From Harmothoe impar (lineage: Eukaryota > Annelida > Polychaeta > Phyllodocida > Polynoidae), in contig OX381719.1 in the NCBI GenBank assembly GCA_947462335.1, forward strand, positions 67,817,534 through 67,881,533: a DNA stretch of 64,000 nt, read 5' to 3'. A program made the translations under genes and the position numbers. The notes under the pieces were generated by a model. That model ran no database searches. It was not told the origin of the DNA and saw only the letters and a program-made list of their open reading frames with translations. This document shows positions 9,275 to 19,807 of this stretch, piece after piece (position 1 is the stretch's first letter; every line of letters begins with the position of its first letter).

Positions 9275-11323
9275 GTGGTAGATGAGGGCATACAATTGGA
9301 TGTGGCATATGACAATTTCTTGGACTCTGTGAACAGCTTCTTGGATGAAGTTCATCCAATCAGGGAATTTACAGTGAAATATTTTAATGATAGGTGCTAT
9401 AACAAGGCAGTAGCTACACTTGTGAAGAAGAAAAGAAGGTTGTTAATAGCCTCGAGACTGGTTGCTCCAGGCAGGAAAAATGACTACATCAAACAAGCAC
9501 AGGCTGTGTCTAAGAAAATCGACAAAGAGCTCACCAAGTGTACAAAGCAATCAATCCTGAAGAAGTTGAAGAAGCACCGACATGACCCGAAGAAATTTTG
9601 GGCGGAGATAAACAGGATATGGAAAGGAGAGGAAGTACAATCAGAAATGGCTTTGACAGATCAAGATGGACGCTTGGTACCCCCCGGTGAATTACCTGAC
9701 TATGTGAATGGGTTCTATTGTGAGATTGGTAGGAAATTAGCATTAGCTTTTGAAGAAAATCCTAATGAACCGTCAATAGATGAAGTGTATAATGGAATTT
9801 TCCACAATCTTTGTGACTTGACTGAACTGGATCTGGTCTTGGCCAAGAAATTGATCTCATCAATAAATGAGGAGAAGTCATCGGGCATAAACAACATAAA
9901 AGCATGTGTTGTCAAAGACGTGCTCCAGTCTACACCTAGCCTGCTGGTGAAGCTAGTTAACAAAGAAGTAACTACCGGTAACTTCCCAAACAAATGGAAA
10001 TCTTCGACAGTAGTGCCTCTACCCAAAGGGGGCGACCTAAAACTGGTAGGGAACTGGAGGCCAGTAAGCCTCCTGAACATTTTCTCAAAGTTGAGTGAAA
10101 AGGTGATGCATGCTCAACTGATGGAATATATATTAGATAATGATCTCATATCCTCATACCAGTTCGGTTTTCTTCCTGAACGATTGACTTCCGATGCAGT
10201 CATGGGTTTGACCACCGTGATGTATGAGGCTAGAAATAGGGGCAGAATAACGGCTACCGTATTCTTGGATCTACGCAAAGCGTTTGACACTGTCTCACAT
10301 CCGTTACTACTCCACAAACTGAAAAACCTGGGTATGTCCAAAAAGGCATTATCCTGGTACCACAGCTTCCTTAGGGATAGGAAACAAAAATCACTGGTCA
10401 ATGGTCAACTCTCAGCCGAAGGGGATGTGTCGGTAGGGGTGCCACAGGGGTCAGTAATTGGCCCACTCCTTTTCATACTCTACGTGGATGATATATTTAG
10501 GGAGGCTGAGAATACACATATGTTCATGTATGCTGATGATTTAGCAATCACAGCCACTGGCAGAAGTGTTGAAGATGTCAAGTTACTGTTACAATCGGAT
10601 GTCAACAAAATAAGCCGCTGGTGCACGCGGAACAAACTGACAATAAACACAGACAAAACAGTTGTCATGTGGTCACATTCATCTCGACAACCCCTAGAAC
10701 TGGAGGAACAGCACATAATGATAGATGGCAAGGCTTTGAAGAAGGTCAAATCGTTCAACTATCTGGGAGTGTTGATAGATGCAGAATTGAATTGGAAGGA
10801 TCAGTGCAACAAGGTGATCAATTTGATGAGAATCAGACTAGCTCAACTCAAAGACATTAGATCAACCATTGATGAAGCCACATCCCTTGAGATTTACACC
10901 ACCATGATACTGCCGATCTTGGATTACTCAGATTACATCATAGATGGTGGACCCTCATGGGTACCTAGGAAACTTCAAAGCCTTCACAATTACGGTTTGA
11001 GCATCTGTTTGGAGATCTGGGATGCACGTGACATTCACGTACATGAACTACTTACACTCTGTTCCTCAGAAATGCTGACTGACCGAAGAAAATGACATCT
11101 ACAAGGATTGATGTATAGGGTCTCTAAAAGACCTGACAGCATTGTGACAGCTCCTAGATATTTACGTGGCCACGATAAAATTAGACTGAAAATTCAGCAT
11201 CCAAAAGGTGAAGTCTACAAGAAGAGCCCGTCATATCGTAGTAAACTAGCTTGGGAAGAACTAACGTCAGAACAACAACGAAAGCCAAGCCTATCGAGTT
11301 TCAAGAACTCACTGAAGGAGTAG
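9275..11323 (+). pseudogene. LINE reverse transcriptase region
   Basis: One frame from about 9202 (first listed codon GTG 9275) to 11323, interrupted by TGA at 11093-11095. RT motifs: VVPLPKGGDLKLVGNWRP, FLDLRKAFDTVSHPLLL, VGVPQGSVIGPLLFILYV, MYADDLAITATG (YADD active site) and FNYLGVLID. After the TGA the same frame continues (MYRVSKRPDSIV...FKNSLKE) as the RT C-terminal domain. It would copy the LINE RNA at the nicked target. It is joined upstream to the endonuclease through the damaged A8 run, so this is one ancestral ORF with two lesions. Confidence 0.9.
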
Positions 11324-11697
11324 AGCACAGGAAAACTAAATCAAAATATTGAAAATAAAGTCAGTTCAAAATTAGAATTAAAAAATTAGAATTAAAAATG
11401 TTCGGAGAAACCCAATCAGTGCCCCTAGACCTCAACATCGCAAGTGAAGTCACTTGACTTTAGAATCACTATGTCATGTATCATGTATGATCTTAACATG
11501 ACACGGACTCTACATCAGCATCCAGGCTGATTCATTGGTTCATTGCTAAGGTCTTGCCTTGGTCAATATAACTGTATAAGTGTATGTATACACTAGTATA
11601 CCACATATATTGTAATTTCAATTTAATATTGTACCACTATAAAAACTCCTTAACAGGAGATGTTGTTCAATAAAAATATCCAAAACTCAACTCAAAC
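11324..11697 (+). other. LINE 3' UTR and tail
   Basis: Non-coding. It holds short repeats of AAATTAGAATTAAA near 11370 and ends with TTCAATAAAAATATCC and a run of AACTC-type repeats directly before the target duplication. Confidence 0.7.
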
Positions 11698-11945
11698 TCA
11701 ATGGTTCTATTGTTTGTCGCTAATACAGCTGGTTGCCTAGCAACATCTATTCTAATTGTTTATCTGCCTAGCAACACACATTTCCTTACCCCCTAACATG
11801 GACCCAGGGAATTCATAGGAACTGCCATATTTAAAGTAATATCATCCTTCCCCCTGATAACCCCTTCCCGGCTCTGCTTATTTGCTGTCTTGAATGGGTT
11901 CCTTTCAAGCATACCAACCATGTAGACATTATGTTTTTTTGAATG

Positions 11946-12018
11946 CAAGAATTGCGGTTGTTGCCGCGTATAAAAAATGCCGAGGCATTTTTTTACGCGG
12001 CAACAACCACAATTCTTG
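11946..12018 (+). repeat. 25-bp terminal hairpin of the Helentron-like element
   Basis: Arms 11946-11970 and 11994-12018: CAAGAATTGCGGTTGTTGCC... and its complement, with one mismatch. The loop contains complementary AAAATGC/GCATTTT. The same hairpin ends copy 2, and a half-copy lies near 25584-25620. Confidence 0.9.
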
Positions 12019-12257
12019 TTTAAAATCTATTAGTACTGCCAGTGTACAATTCCCTATATTCCTCTCCCTTAAGATATCATCTGTCCAATCTCCCATAATT
12101 TTCACTGTAGAGAAGCCCTTCCTATACCCTCCTTGCCTACCTGACAGAATATTGTTTTCTTCATAAAAATCAGTTATCCTAGTGTGGACAATGTGTTCCA
12201 ACATTTTTCCTGGGAGGGGCAAAAATGATATGGGCCTATAGTTAGCAACTTCCTAGC
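12019..12257 (-). mobile_element. LINE (minus), upstream RT fragment
   Basis: The minus strand encodes VANYRPISFLPLPGKMLEHI, then ILSGRQGGYRKGFST and NCTLAVLIDFK, the RT segment immediately before the KAFDMV codons found at 7735. The 5' limit near 12257 merges with a scrap of the satellite (TAGCAAC repeats at 12258-12292). This places the Helentron-like insertion inside the RT active region of the LINE. Confidence 0.85.
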
Positions 12258-12629
12258 AACATCTTTTCTAATTGTTTATCTGCCTAGCAACAGACGAAGC
12301 TGAAGAGTATGACGAGTTGAACCAAGAACTAGACGAGTGGTTCCAGAAAGCTGCAGACGAAGGCCTCTGTCGTAGTTAGGAACAGCACTGGGGACGTCAT
12401 CACCCAACGAGATGATTGACTGGTTAGATGCCGAATTAAATCTGGCACCCTCTATCACGACAGTTATTCAATTCTAATTATTATTAGCAATTATGATGTG
12501 GTATAAAGCCGACCCTATCCGGGGTTGACTCTGTACAACTATACCTCATGTGGGAGATATTTCTCTCCTTTGTAGGTGGTATGAGTTACCTATACCTACT
12601 GTATGAAAATAATGTGTATTATGTAGTGA
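12258..12629. other. satellite scrap and unassigned sequence
   Basis: 12258-12292 repeats part of the satellite (CCTAGCAACATCT...TCTGCCTAGCAAC). 12294-12378 has a short open acidic frame (EAEEYDELNQELDEW) that I could not assign. The rest is probably leader of the following LINE. Confidence 0.4.
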
Positions 12630-13262
12630 TTGACTGGATGTCATTGGGCTGCCCTGTATTTTATGGTGGGTAGACATATGAAGAGGGGTAGTAAAAATGA
12701 TTTTTCATTGTCACACATTAATGTAAGAAGCCTTACGTCTAAGATAGAGACATTAAGGACACATATGTTTAATAGTTCTGATGCTGTCTTAGGTATTTCT
12801 GAGAGCTGGCTCCACGAGGCTGTGCCAAACAACTTTGTTGATATCGATGGTTATAATTTTGAACGCCACGACAGAGCATGGGGTGATGATACAGTCAAAA
12901 CAGGTGGAGGCATTGCAATATACACATGTGAGGACTTGTCCTACTCGACCACTAATTACCAGCATCTTAATGTTAGTACTAACGATATAGAAATTCAGTG
13001 GGTTGAGATTATCCGCAATGGCAAGAAAAATATTGTAGTTGCAAATGTTTACAGACCTCCTGATGGCGATAAGGCTTCATTTATAGAGCAGTTTAATTCT
13101 CTTATTAATAAGGCCCAACTTAGAAGGAAAGACTTAATGATATTAGGTGATTTTAATTTTGATTTTTCGAATGTGACTAAGGTCTCGACAAGACTTATGA
13201 AAATTTGTTTGAATATTCTAAGGCTAAGAAAGATAATTAGTGAAGCTACCAGATCAAATTAG
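12630..13262 (+). pseudogene. LINE AP-endonuclease (copy A)
   Basis: A 210-codon frame with SHINVRSLTSKIE, LGISESWLHE (catalytic Glu), VKTGGGIAIYT, VANVYRPPDGD and LMILGDFNFDF. These are the standard motifs of the CR1/Jockey-type endonuclease, but the family differs from that at 8467. The frame stops at 13260-13262, where the SDH motif region should follow. That motif (LSDHLMVGIT) is in a neighbouring frame near 13340, so the ORF is broken. Confidence 0.8.
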
Positions 13263-13850
13263 ACCTCTAGCACCTGCTTGGATAGGGTTATCACTAATAC
13301 CACCAAAATGTTTGAGTCGTACTTGAGAAAATGGAATCTCAGTGATCACCTTATGGTGGGGATTACTCTAATAGACCACTACTTTGTTAATGAAAAGGTT
13401 TCTTTTGAAGGAAGGAATTATAAGAGATATAATGCAGATCTCTTCAAAGCCTGTATTAGGAACGCCGACTGGGGTCCAGTAGATCATTGTAACGATATTA
13501 ACGAGAGGTGGCAGTTTATTTTGAAATTATTCTCAGATGAAGTTGACATTATGTGTCCTGTGAAGACTTTTAAGGTAAAAAAGGACAGGGCACCCTGGAT
13601 TCAGGTGGCTGAAAATAAAGCCTTGAGAATGTGTTTAGACGTTGACTACAGGTACCCTACCATATTGACTCACAAAGAGGCAGGGATTTCATCCTTATTA
13701 CCTAAACGGAGGATGCACCTTGTTAATTTTATGTTTAAACAGAAAGGTAATTCTGCTATCACTAGAAAGGTAATTCTGCTATCACTAACCTCAGGCCTGT
13801 CTACACCAAAGCTCATGATGCTCTCCTATTTACCACTGTTAAGCCAAAGA
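12630..13850 (+). mobile_element. LINE copy A, internally deleted
   Basis: It starts with an AP-endonuclease frame (12630-13262), continues through the linker to about 13597, and then jumps to the RT C-terminal end (13600-13850). About 1.55 kb of RT, equivalent to 23056-24607, is missing. The junction shares about 3 bases of microhomology. At 13850/13851 the sequence jumps back to the endonuclease linker, starting copy B. A 20-bp stretch (GAAAGGTAATTCTGCTATCA) is duplicated at 13742-13785. Confidence 0.75.
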
Positions 13851-14143
13851 ATGAAAATTTGTTTGAATATTCTAAGGCTAAGAAAGATAATTAGTGAAGC
13901 TACCAGATCAAATTAGACCTCTAGCACCTGCTTGGATTGGGTTATCACTAATACCACCAAAATGTTTGAGTCGTACTTGAGAAAATGGAATCTCAGTGAT
14001 CACCTAATGGTGGGGATTACTCTAATAGACCACTACTTTGTTAATGAAAAGGTTTCTTTTGAAGGAAGGAATTATAAGGGATATAATGCAGATCTCTTCA
14101 AAGCCTGTATTAGGAACGCCGACTGGGGTCCAATAGATAATTG

Positions 14144-14576
14144 TGTGGTGGTTCGTAGTTAACTCTAGGTTAAAGAACAACGATCACGGCAGTTTCCAGG
14201 TGCGAGAATATATCAGTCTTTATTCACAAGAATAACAACTCCAGTTCCTGTATTAGGGAACGATCAGTGTAGCATTAATACACACAGGTAAATCAGGTTT
14301 CTCTATAAATAGAGGAAACGGTCAGTATACAACTCTTAGCATACAACTCTGTCCGCACGGTTGGACATGTGAAGTCTCACGTCAGTCGGGCCTGCACTGA
14401 CTGCCTTCCAGGTAAACACACGGGTCTTATATAACACCGGCTCTTAGATCACGTGGCCAGGTGGGTGGGTCGGCCGCCCACCTGAGAGCGGCACACGGTT
14501 ACCTGAAGAGGACCTGCGCCCTCTCCCGGGAACTGTGTGCACTAGCTCCAGGTGGAGAAGCCGAGTAAACAGACGT
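14144..14576 (-). repeat. Ty3/Gypsy copy 1, truncated 3' LTR
   Basis: Matches the first 433 bases (plus-strand order) of the 484-bp LTR and then breaks after AACAGACGT. The heptamer CCGAGTA just inside the LTR (14561-14567) is repeated at the break (14577-14583) before ORF3 sequence resumes. Confidence 0.92.
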
Positions 14577-14581
14577 CCGAG

Positions 14582-15116
14582 TAGTCCTTTCTGGAGTGCC
14601 TCCCAGTACACAAACCAGTTCGGGGGCATCTCCTCCTGCTCCTCCACTAACAGAAAGAGCAATATCGCCTGCCTTGTGAGCGGGTCAATCCGGCGGGGAG
14701 CTCCCTCCGCCGTGAGTCTTAGCACGTCCTCGTGCAGTTCCACTTCACGTCCATCGTAATTGGACATGAAGCCTCCTAGTGTTGGTACTGCCGGGCGGGG
14801 TTTTTCAAAGTCCGCCGGCGGTTCTCCATGGTACAATGGACCCGGATCCTAATACTCAGCTTCACTGGTATCAGCTTGACCGTCAGCGGGGGCTGATGGC
14901 CTCAATGTCTAGCCCTTCCAAGTAATTGGCGGCGACATTAGCAGGGCGTAGCGATGACTGAGAGTCAGCGTCAACGTCCATCATCCCCTCTTGTCCCAGG
15001 AAATCCATAGATTCCTGGTCCACGAGGTCAGGTTGATTAACAACCTCATTTCCTCCGCTAGCGGAGTCGCCCTCTTGAAGAGGGTCCACCTGTTGGTGGT
15101 CTGTCTCGGAAGACAT
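14582..15116 (-). pseudogene. ORF3 N-terminal remnant (Ty3/Gypsy copy 1)
   Basis: From ATG 15116 the first 78 codons match ORF3 of copy 2 (MSSETDHQQVDPLQEG...). A 1-bp insertion near 14887 shifts the frame, and a further stretch continues in the shifted frame to WEALQKGL near 14582, where the large deletion joins it to LTR sequence. About 900 codons are lost. It has no function as it stands. Confidence 0.88.
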
Positions 15117-15263
15117 GTTTTTTGTGTCACACTCAAGAAAAGTGTTTGTTGATGGATTTATAGGGGATCCACCTCCCCACAGCGAGAATGGTCGTGTCCG
15201 AGCTCTCACGTCTGCTCTGGACCGCCTCTCAACCCCAACTGGCGATTCCCGCCACTCCGCGTG

Positions 15264-15294
15264 CCTTATATAAGGCGCGCCACCGCGCATGCGC
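15264..15294 (-). promoter_or_regulatory. internal promoter of ORF3 (copy 1)
   Basis: The palindrome CCTTATATAAGG (15264-15275) and GCGCATGCGC (15285-15294) lie between pol and ORF3, in the same arrangement as in copy 2. The first fits a TATA box, the second the NRF1 consensus. Confidence 0.55.
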
Positions 15295-15594
15295 AACCCC
15301 GCGCGTCCCGTGACCCAGTTCCTTGGAACTAGGTCACCGCGCTTTCAATTGTAAACAGGTACCCTCATTCCACGTGTTAATCCTTACGCTCTGTCAACTC
15401 GTCGAGAGTATCAATGAAATATATATGAATGGCATAATAAAGCACATTCACCGGATTATCCGTCCATCACCCATGGGATCCTTGACAGGGGGACTATCAC
15501 GATCATTCCGACCGTACTTACTTCCACACATAACTGATTACAACATAAAAATATTTAACAAGATTACAGGACACCACACTCGTTGTGTACCGGC

Positions 15595-18500
15595 TTAGGT
15601 TATACCCTCCCTAGCTAGTAACCTGGGACTGCGTCTTATGTTTTTAGGCATAACATTAGACCTGGTTCTAGGACACGCCTTTTCTAGAGTGGATTTAGCC
15701 TTAACCACACCCTTCTGGGTCCTTTTCCCTTCAGCCAGCGAGACTTTATTAGCCGCCTTCTTCCCGGATCTTTTTGGGATGACGGGCTTCTGCACCATTA
15801 GTTTCCGGGAAACCTCCTTCCGCGGCCTTCCGCGTTTCCGGGGAGGTTCCTTCACTAATTTCCGCTGTTCACTTTCCTCTATCAAAGTATCAACTTCCAA
15901 CTCATACGAGTCCAGGGATAAATCTCTCCCCTTCCATTCTCTTAGTCGAGCTACATTATATTTATACATCTTCCCCTGTAATGAACGGATCACTACAGTA
16001 CTGTCACTTACTATCCGGGTAACCACAAAGGGCCCGTCCCAATTACTAGCAAGTTTCAGAGTCGATAACGGCTCATGCAATCTTACCACCTGATCACCAA
16101 CTTTGAACCGTCGTGGCCTGAGGCCTAGATCATAGCCGGTTTTCTGCCAGGTGGCATTCTTCTGTAATTCAGTTCTGACCAATTCATAAGCATATTTGAA
16201 TTGATCTCTTAATGACTCCACAAACATCACATGGCAGGGGGTTTCCGGGTTCATTCCAACCACCCCAAATACCAGATCTGCGGGCATTATTAAATCCTCC
16301 CCGAAAACTAACAGATTCGGGGAACAGGAAGTACTAGAATGGACAGTGCTATTATATGCATGACATACATAATCACACTGTTCATCCCAGTCGTCCATTT
16401 TATCATTCACCAGGGATTTCAACACCTGAATCAATGTACGATTGAATCTCTCAACCATTCCATCACTTTGTGGCCGATAGGGATTTGTTCTCGTTTTACA
16501 AATCGCCAGTCGGTGACACATTTCCTGCCAAAGATCAGATTCAAATTCCCGACCTTGGTCACTATGCATCATTAGGGGAACCCCAAGATGCAATACCCAA
16601 CCTTTAACAAAAGCTTTTGCACAGGTTGCTGCTTTGTGATCCGCTAATGGAAACACTCTCGTATACTTAGTATAATAATTAGTGACGACCATCATACAAG
16701 TATTACCCTCAGGGGTGGTTTTAAACCCACTGATTATATCTATGGCAACTCGCGCAAATCTTACACCAAACAACTCCTGAGACAAAGGCATTTTACCCAT
16801 CCCAGGCCCAGGTTTGTTTTTACAACAATCCGGGCAAGTAGCAATCCATCTTAATAGATCACTACTCATCCCTGGCCAGTAATATCTCCTTTTCAGGCGT
16901 TCCAGGGAACGCTTTTTCCCGAAATGTCCACTGGTCAAGTGTCCATGGCAATAATACATAACATCCCTCCGCATACCGGAGGGTATTACCACTTGCCGGA
17001 CTCTCCTACCGGATGAATTGATCTTCCACCGGTAGATGATTCCGCTCTGGACCTCTAGCTCTGCCCATTGAGCTATTAGTCGTCTCATTTCCCGATTCTC
17101 CAGGGAAATCTCAGGCCGCGGGGGCCGTATCTTCCTAGGCAACAATACCAACAACCGGCTAAGGTTAGGATCCTTTTCCTGGAACTTCCGGATGGTTCCC
17201 ATGGACCACTCCAGAACCCCAGTTCCCTTGATCTCAAAGGGAATCCTTGCTCCGGCTATGACAGCCTCACGCTGACCACAGTCATCACAGTTGGTGTTTT
17301 CGCACTTCCTGATAGGACGTCGGGAAAGTGCATCAGCATTTACATGCTTTACCCCAGCTCTATGCTGGATCTGACTTTGCTCCAAACCGAACTCGGAAAG
17401 GTGTGCTAGCCAACGTCCAATCATTCCTTCCGCATCTTTGAAATTCAATAACCATCTCAAAGAGGAATGATCTGTTCTTAGCGTAAAATCTGACCCCCAA
17501 AGGAAATGTTTGAACTTTTTAGTATAAACTATCACAGCCAACAATTCCCGTTTAGTGGTACAATAATTTCGCTGGGTCTTACTCATAGTATTACTAGCAA
17601 AGGCAATGGGAACCTCCACTCCGTCTTGGACTTGACTGAGGGCGGCCCCAATACTCTCATTACTAGCATCTGTATCCAATACAAAATGACCATCCGGGGT
17701 GGGATACTTTAACACCGGGGTCTCTACAAACAACTTTTTTATTGCTAAGAAAGCTGTGTCCTGTTCCCTCCCCCATGGGAACTCTTCCTTCCTATTTCCG
17801 GGTGTCCAGTGTGACAAACACTGGATCGGATAGGCTACCCGGGAATACCCCGGCAGGAAATCCCTATAGTATGAGCAGAATCCTAGAAAGGATCGCACAT
17901 CTTTAGGACCCCTGGGGACTTCCCATTCAGTCACACTCCTGATCTTTTCCGGATCCGCCTTAACCCCCTCGGTGGAAATAATCCGCCCTAGGTAGTTAAT
18001 ATCCTTCTTAAACAGATTGCATTTCTTTGGTTTCAATTTGAGACCGTTAGACATGATTCGGTTTAAGACTTCCTCTAAATTACTTAAACAATCCGCAAAG
18101 GTCTTTCCAAACACAATTACGTCATCCAAGTAAACTAGACATTTCCGCCATAATAAATCACTTAACAGTGTCTCCATCATGGCTTCAAAGGTGGCCGGCG
18201 CGTTACATAACCCGAACGGCATTACCTTATATTCAAACAACCCGATATGGCTGGAAAACACGGTTTTCTCCATATCTTCAGGCTTCATGCCTACTTGCCA
18301 ATACCCGGACTGTAGATCCAGGGTACAGAACCATTCATTCCCTCCTAGGGAATCAATCGTCTCGTCTATCCTAGGAAGAGGATAGGAGTTCTTTTTAGTC
18401 AACCCATTCAGTCTCCGGTAATCAATACAGAATCGTATACTACCATCCTTCTTGGTTACCATACACACAGGGGAGGACCAAGGGCTCATGCTGGGAATAA

Positions 18501-18690
18501 TCACATTATCCTTCAGCATTTTCGCTATCTCTTCCTAAGCTACTAATTTCTTCTTGAGGGGTAGCCTCCTATAAGGAATCTTAAAAGCGGGGTGATCCCC
18601 GGTTTTAATTTCATGCAATACCTTATTGGTTCTCCCCAAGGGTTCCCCTGGGGCCGCAAAAGCTTGCCTGCATCTCTTCAGCCTTTAGGG
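15595..18690 (-). pseudogene. pol: RT, RNase H, integrase (Ty3/Gypsy copy 1)
   Basis: The open part (18519-15595, 974 codons) covers RT with CLVYLDDVIVFG, RNase H with FVLDTDASNESIG, integrase with an HHCC finger and the D, D, E residues (VAIDIIS, HSDQGRE, VERFN), a GPF module (SNWDGPFVV) and an AT-hook-like RKRGRPRK near the C-terminus. Upstream, TAG at 18535-18537 replaces a GAG codon of copy 2, and a 5-bp deletion near 18683 breaks the link to protease. The enzymatic region is otherwise intact, so the lesions are few and recent. Confidence 0.93.
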
Positions 18691-19801
18691 CTTCCTGATC
18701 ATTCTCATCCGTTATGGACGATCCGGCTAACAACTTAGTTAACTCTTCATGCAATTCCTCTTCCCCTCCTTCTTCTAACCTCAGGTCTTGATGGCTACCG
18801 GTGACTGCCTCCGCAAGTATCACTTTCCCAACTTCAGTGCCTTTTTCAAGATATACTGTGGAGTTTCCGGGGTTGGAAATGGGTGTCACTGTCCATCGGG
18901 AATTCCCTACTAGGGTATCCGCCGATTCCAATCCCTTCCGGGATAATACAGCCATATCCGGCTCGATTACCGCTAATCCCTTCTGGATTAGCCTCCCTGA
19001 ACTGACTAACACGTCACAGGTCATTCCCGGGGGAATCTTCACAGTCTGTGCCACACTAGCGACACTACTGATCACTCTCAACTTACAGAGTATAGTCATA
19101 TCATACGGGTATTCAATTCTCAATTTCCCACTTTTCGGATTCAAAGTCGCACCGAAAAGCGCTGCAGAATCTAACCCAAGAATACCATCATCTTCAATCT
19201 CAGCTATGGTCGGGGCCCAAACAAATTCTTTCCCGGCCACAGAGATTATCAGAAAAGTCCGTCCAAATGTCCTCATTCTGGTACCATCGGCCGTACATGC
19301 GTTTACCCTCATTGTGAGGTTCTCACACATATTCGGCAATAAGCTGATGAATCTCCTAGAGATCATGGAGTGGCTAGCTCCAGTATCCATAAGAAACTCA
19401 CCAGTCTTTCCTTGTACAGAACAGGAAACGTACCACCTCTTCCCATCAGTTACTGAGGGATTCCTAGTAAACCGGTGAAGGTCACTATCAGTGCCCAGGT
19501 CGAATCCACATCCTTTCAGGTGTTCCAGACAAGGATGACCCGGGGGAAGCCTGGTTCCTCCAACCTTAACCAACTCTTTGGTTATTGACTCCTCTAAACT
19601 GGCACTAGGTTTCCCATACGCGCACCCCTGGGCGCCTGTTGCACCAGTCTCCCCAGCCTCATGGTTTCCGGGATGTACGGTCCCATCTCCCTTCTTGCTG
19701 GACGCATTCACTGCTAATGAATCTTCACCGCCAACGTCGGTGATAATCTGACATATTTCCTCAGGGGTTACCGTCCTGTCACCTTCGGTAACCCCCTCTA
19801 A
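18623..19801 (-). CDS. pro domain frame (Ty3/Gypsy copy 1)
   Basis: The frame is entered by -1 shift from gag at 19801-19807. It contains the aspartic protease signature FLMDTGASHSM, then ALFG and GILGLDSAALFG (flap and C-terminal side). Unlike copy 2, it reads uninterrupted from protease into the linker before RT (NSTVYLEKGTEVGKV), showing that pro and pol are one frame in the family. It ends early because of the 5-bp deletion near 18683. The protease would cut Gag and Gag-Pro-Pol. Confidence 0.88.
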   Translation of the reverse strand, partial: LEGVTEGDRTVTPEEICQIITDVGGEDSLAVNASSKKGDGTVHPGNHEAGETGATGAQGCAYGKPSASLEESITKELVKVGGTRLPPGHPCLEHLKGCGFDLGTDSDLHRFTRNPSVTDGKRWYVSCSVQGKTGEFLMDTGASHSMISRRFISLLPNMCENLTMRVNACTADGTRMRTFGRTFLIISVAGKEFVWAPTIAEIEDDGILGLDSAALFGATLNPKSGKLRIEYPYDMTILCKLRVISSVASVAQTVKIPPGMTCDVLVSSGRLIQKGLAVIEPDMAVLSRKGLESADTLVGNSRWTVTPISNPGNSTVYLEKGTEVGKVILAEAVTGSHQDLRLEEGGEEELHEELTKLLAGSSITDENDQEALKAEEMQASFCGPRGTLGENQ

Positions 19802-19807
19802 TTTCCC
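19764..19807 (-). promoter_or_regulatory. -1 ribosomal frameshift signal, gag/pro (copy 1)
   Basis: Minus-strand heptamer GGGAAAT (19807-19801) in gag frame as G GGA AAT, then the gag TAG (19800-19798). A 10-bp perfect stem follows (19795-19786 with 19773-19764) around a 12-nt loop. The stem matches copy 2 exactly, while the loop differs. Confidence 0.85.

Larger units (their letters stand above)
8278..11697 (+). mobile_element. near-full-length CR1/Jockey-like LINE
   Basis: The 3.42-kb element is flanked by a perfect 9-bp duplication TCAATGGTT (8269-8277 and 11698-11706) inside the satellite. It has a 189-bp 5' leader, an endonuclease region, an RT region, a 3' UTR and a CAATAAAA signal followed by a CAAAACTCAACTC-type tail. 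The coding region is broken by a one-base change in an A8 run (9193-9200) and a TGA at 11093-11095. Target-primed retrotransposition explains the duplication and the simple tail. Confidence 0.9.
7736..12018 (+). mobile_element. Helentron-like non-autonomous element, copy 1
   Basis: It lies between a T6 run on the left and a T3 run on the right, inside the LINE codons for LIDFK/KAFDMV. The left end begins ATGCCGAAGTGGTGG with GC-rich inverted segments (CCACCTGGTGG...CCACCAGG). The right end is a 25-bp stem hairpin (11946-12018). Internal units carry the same about 146-bp satellite as copy 2 at 32981-34589. A later LINE (8278-11697) interrupts the satellite. Insertion between T residues, a terminal hairpin and a central tandem repeat match Helentron-associated elements (HINE/pearl type); that assignment is inference. 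Confidence 0.6.
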
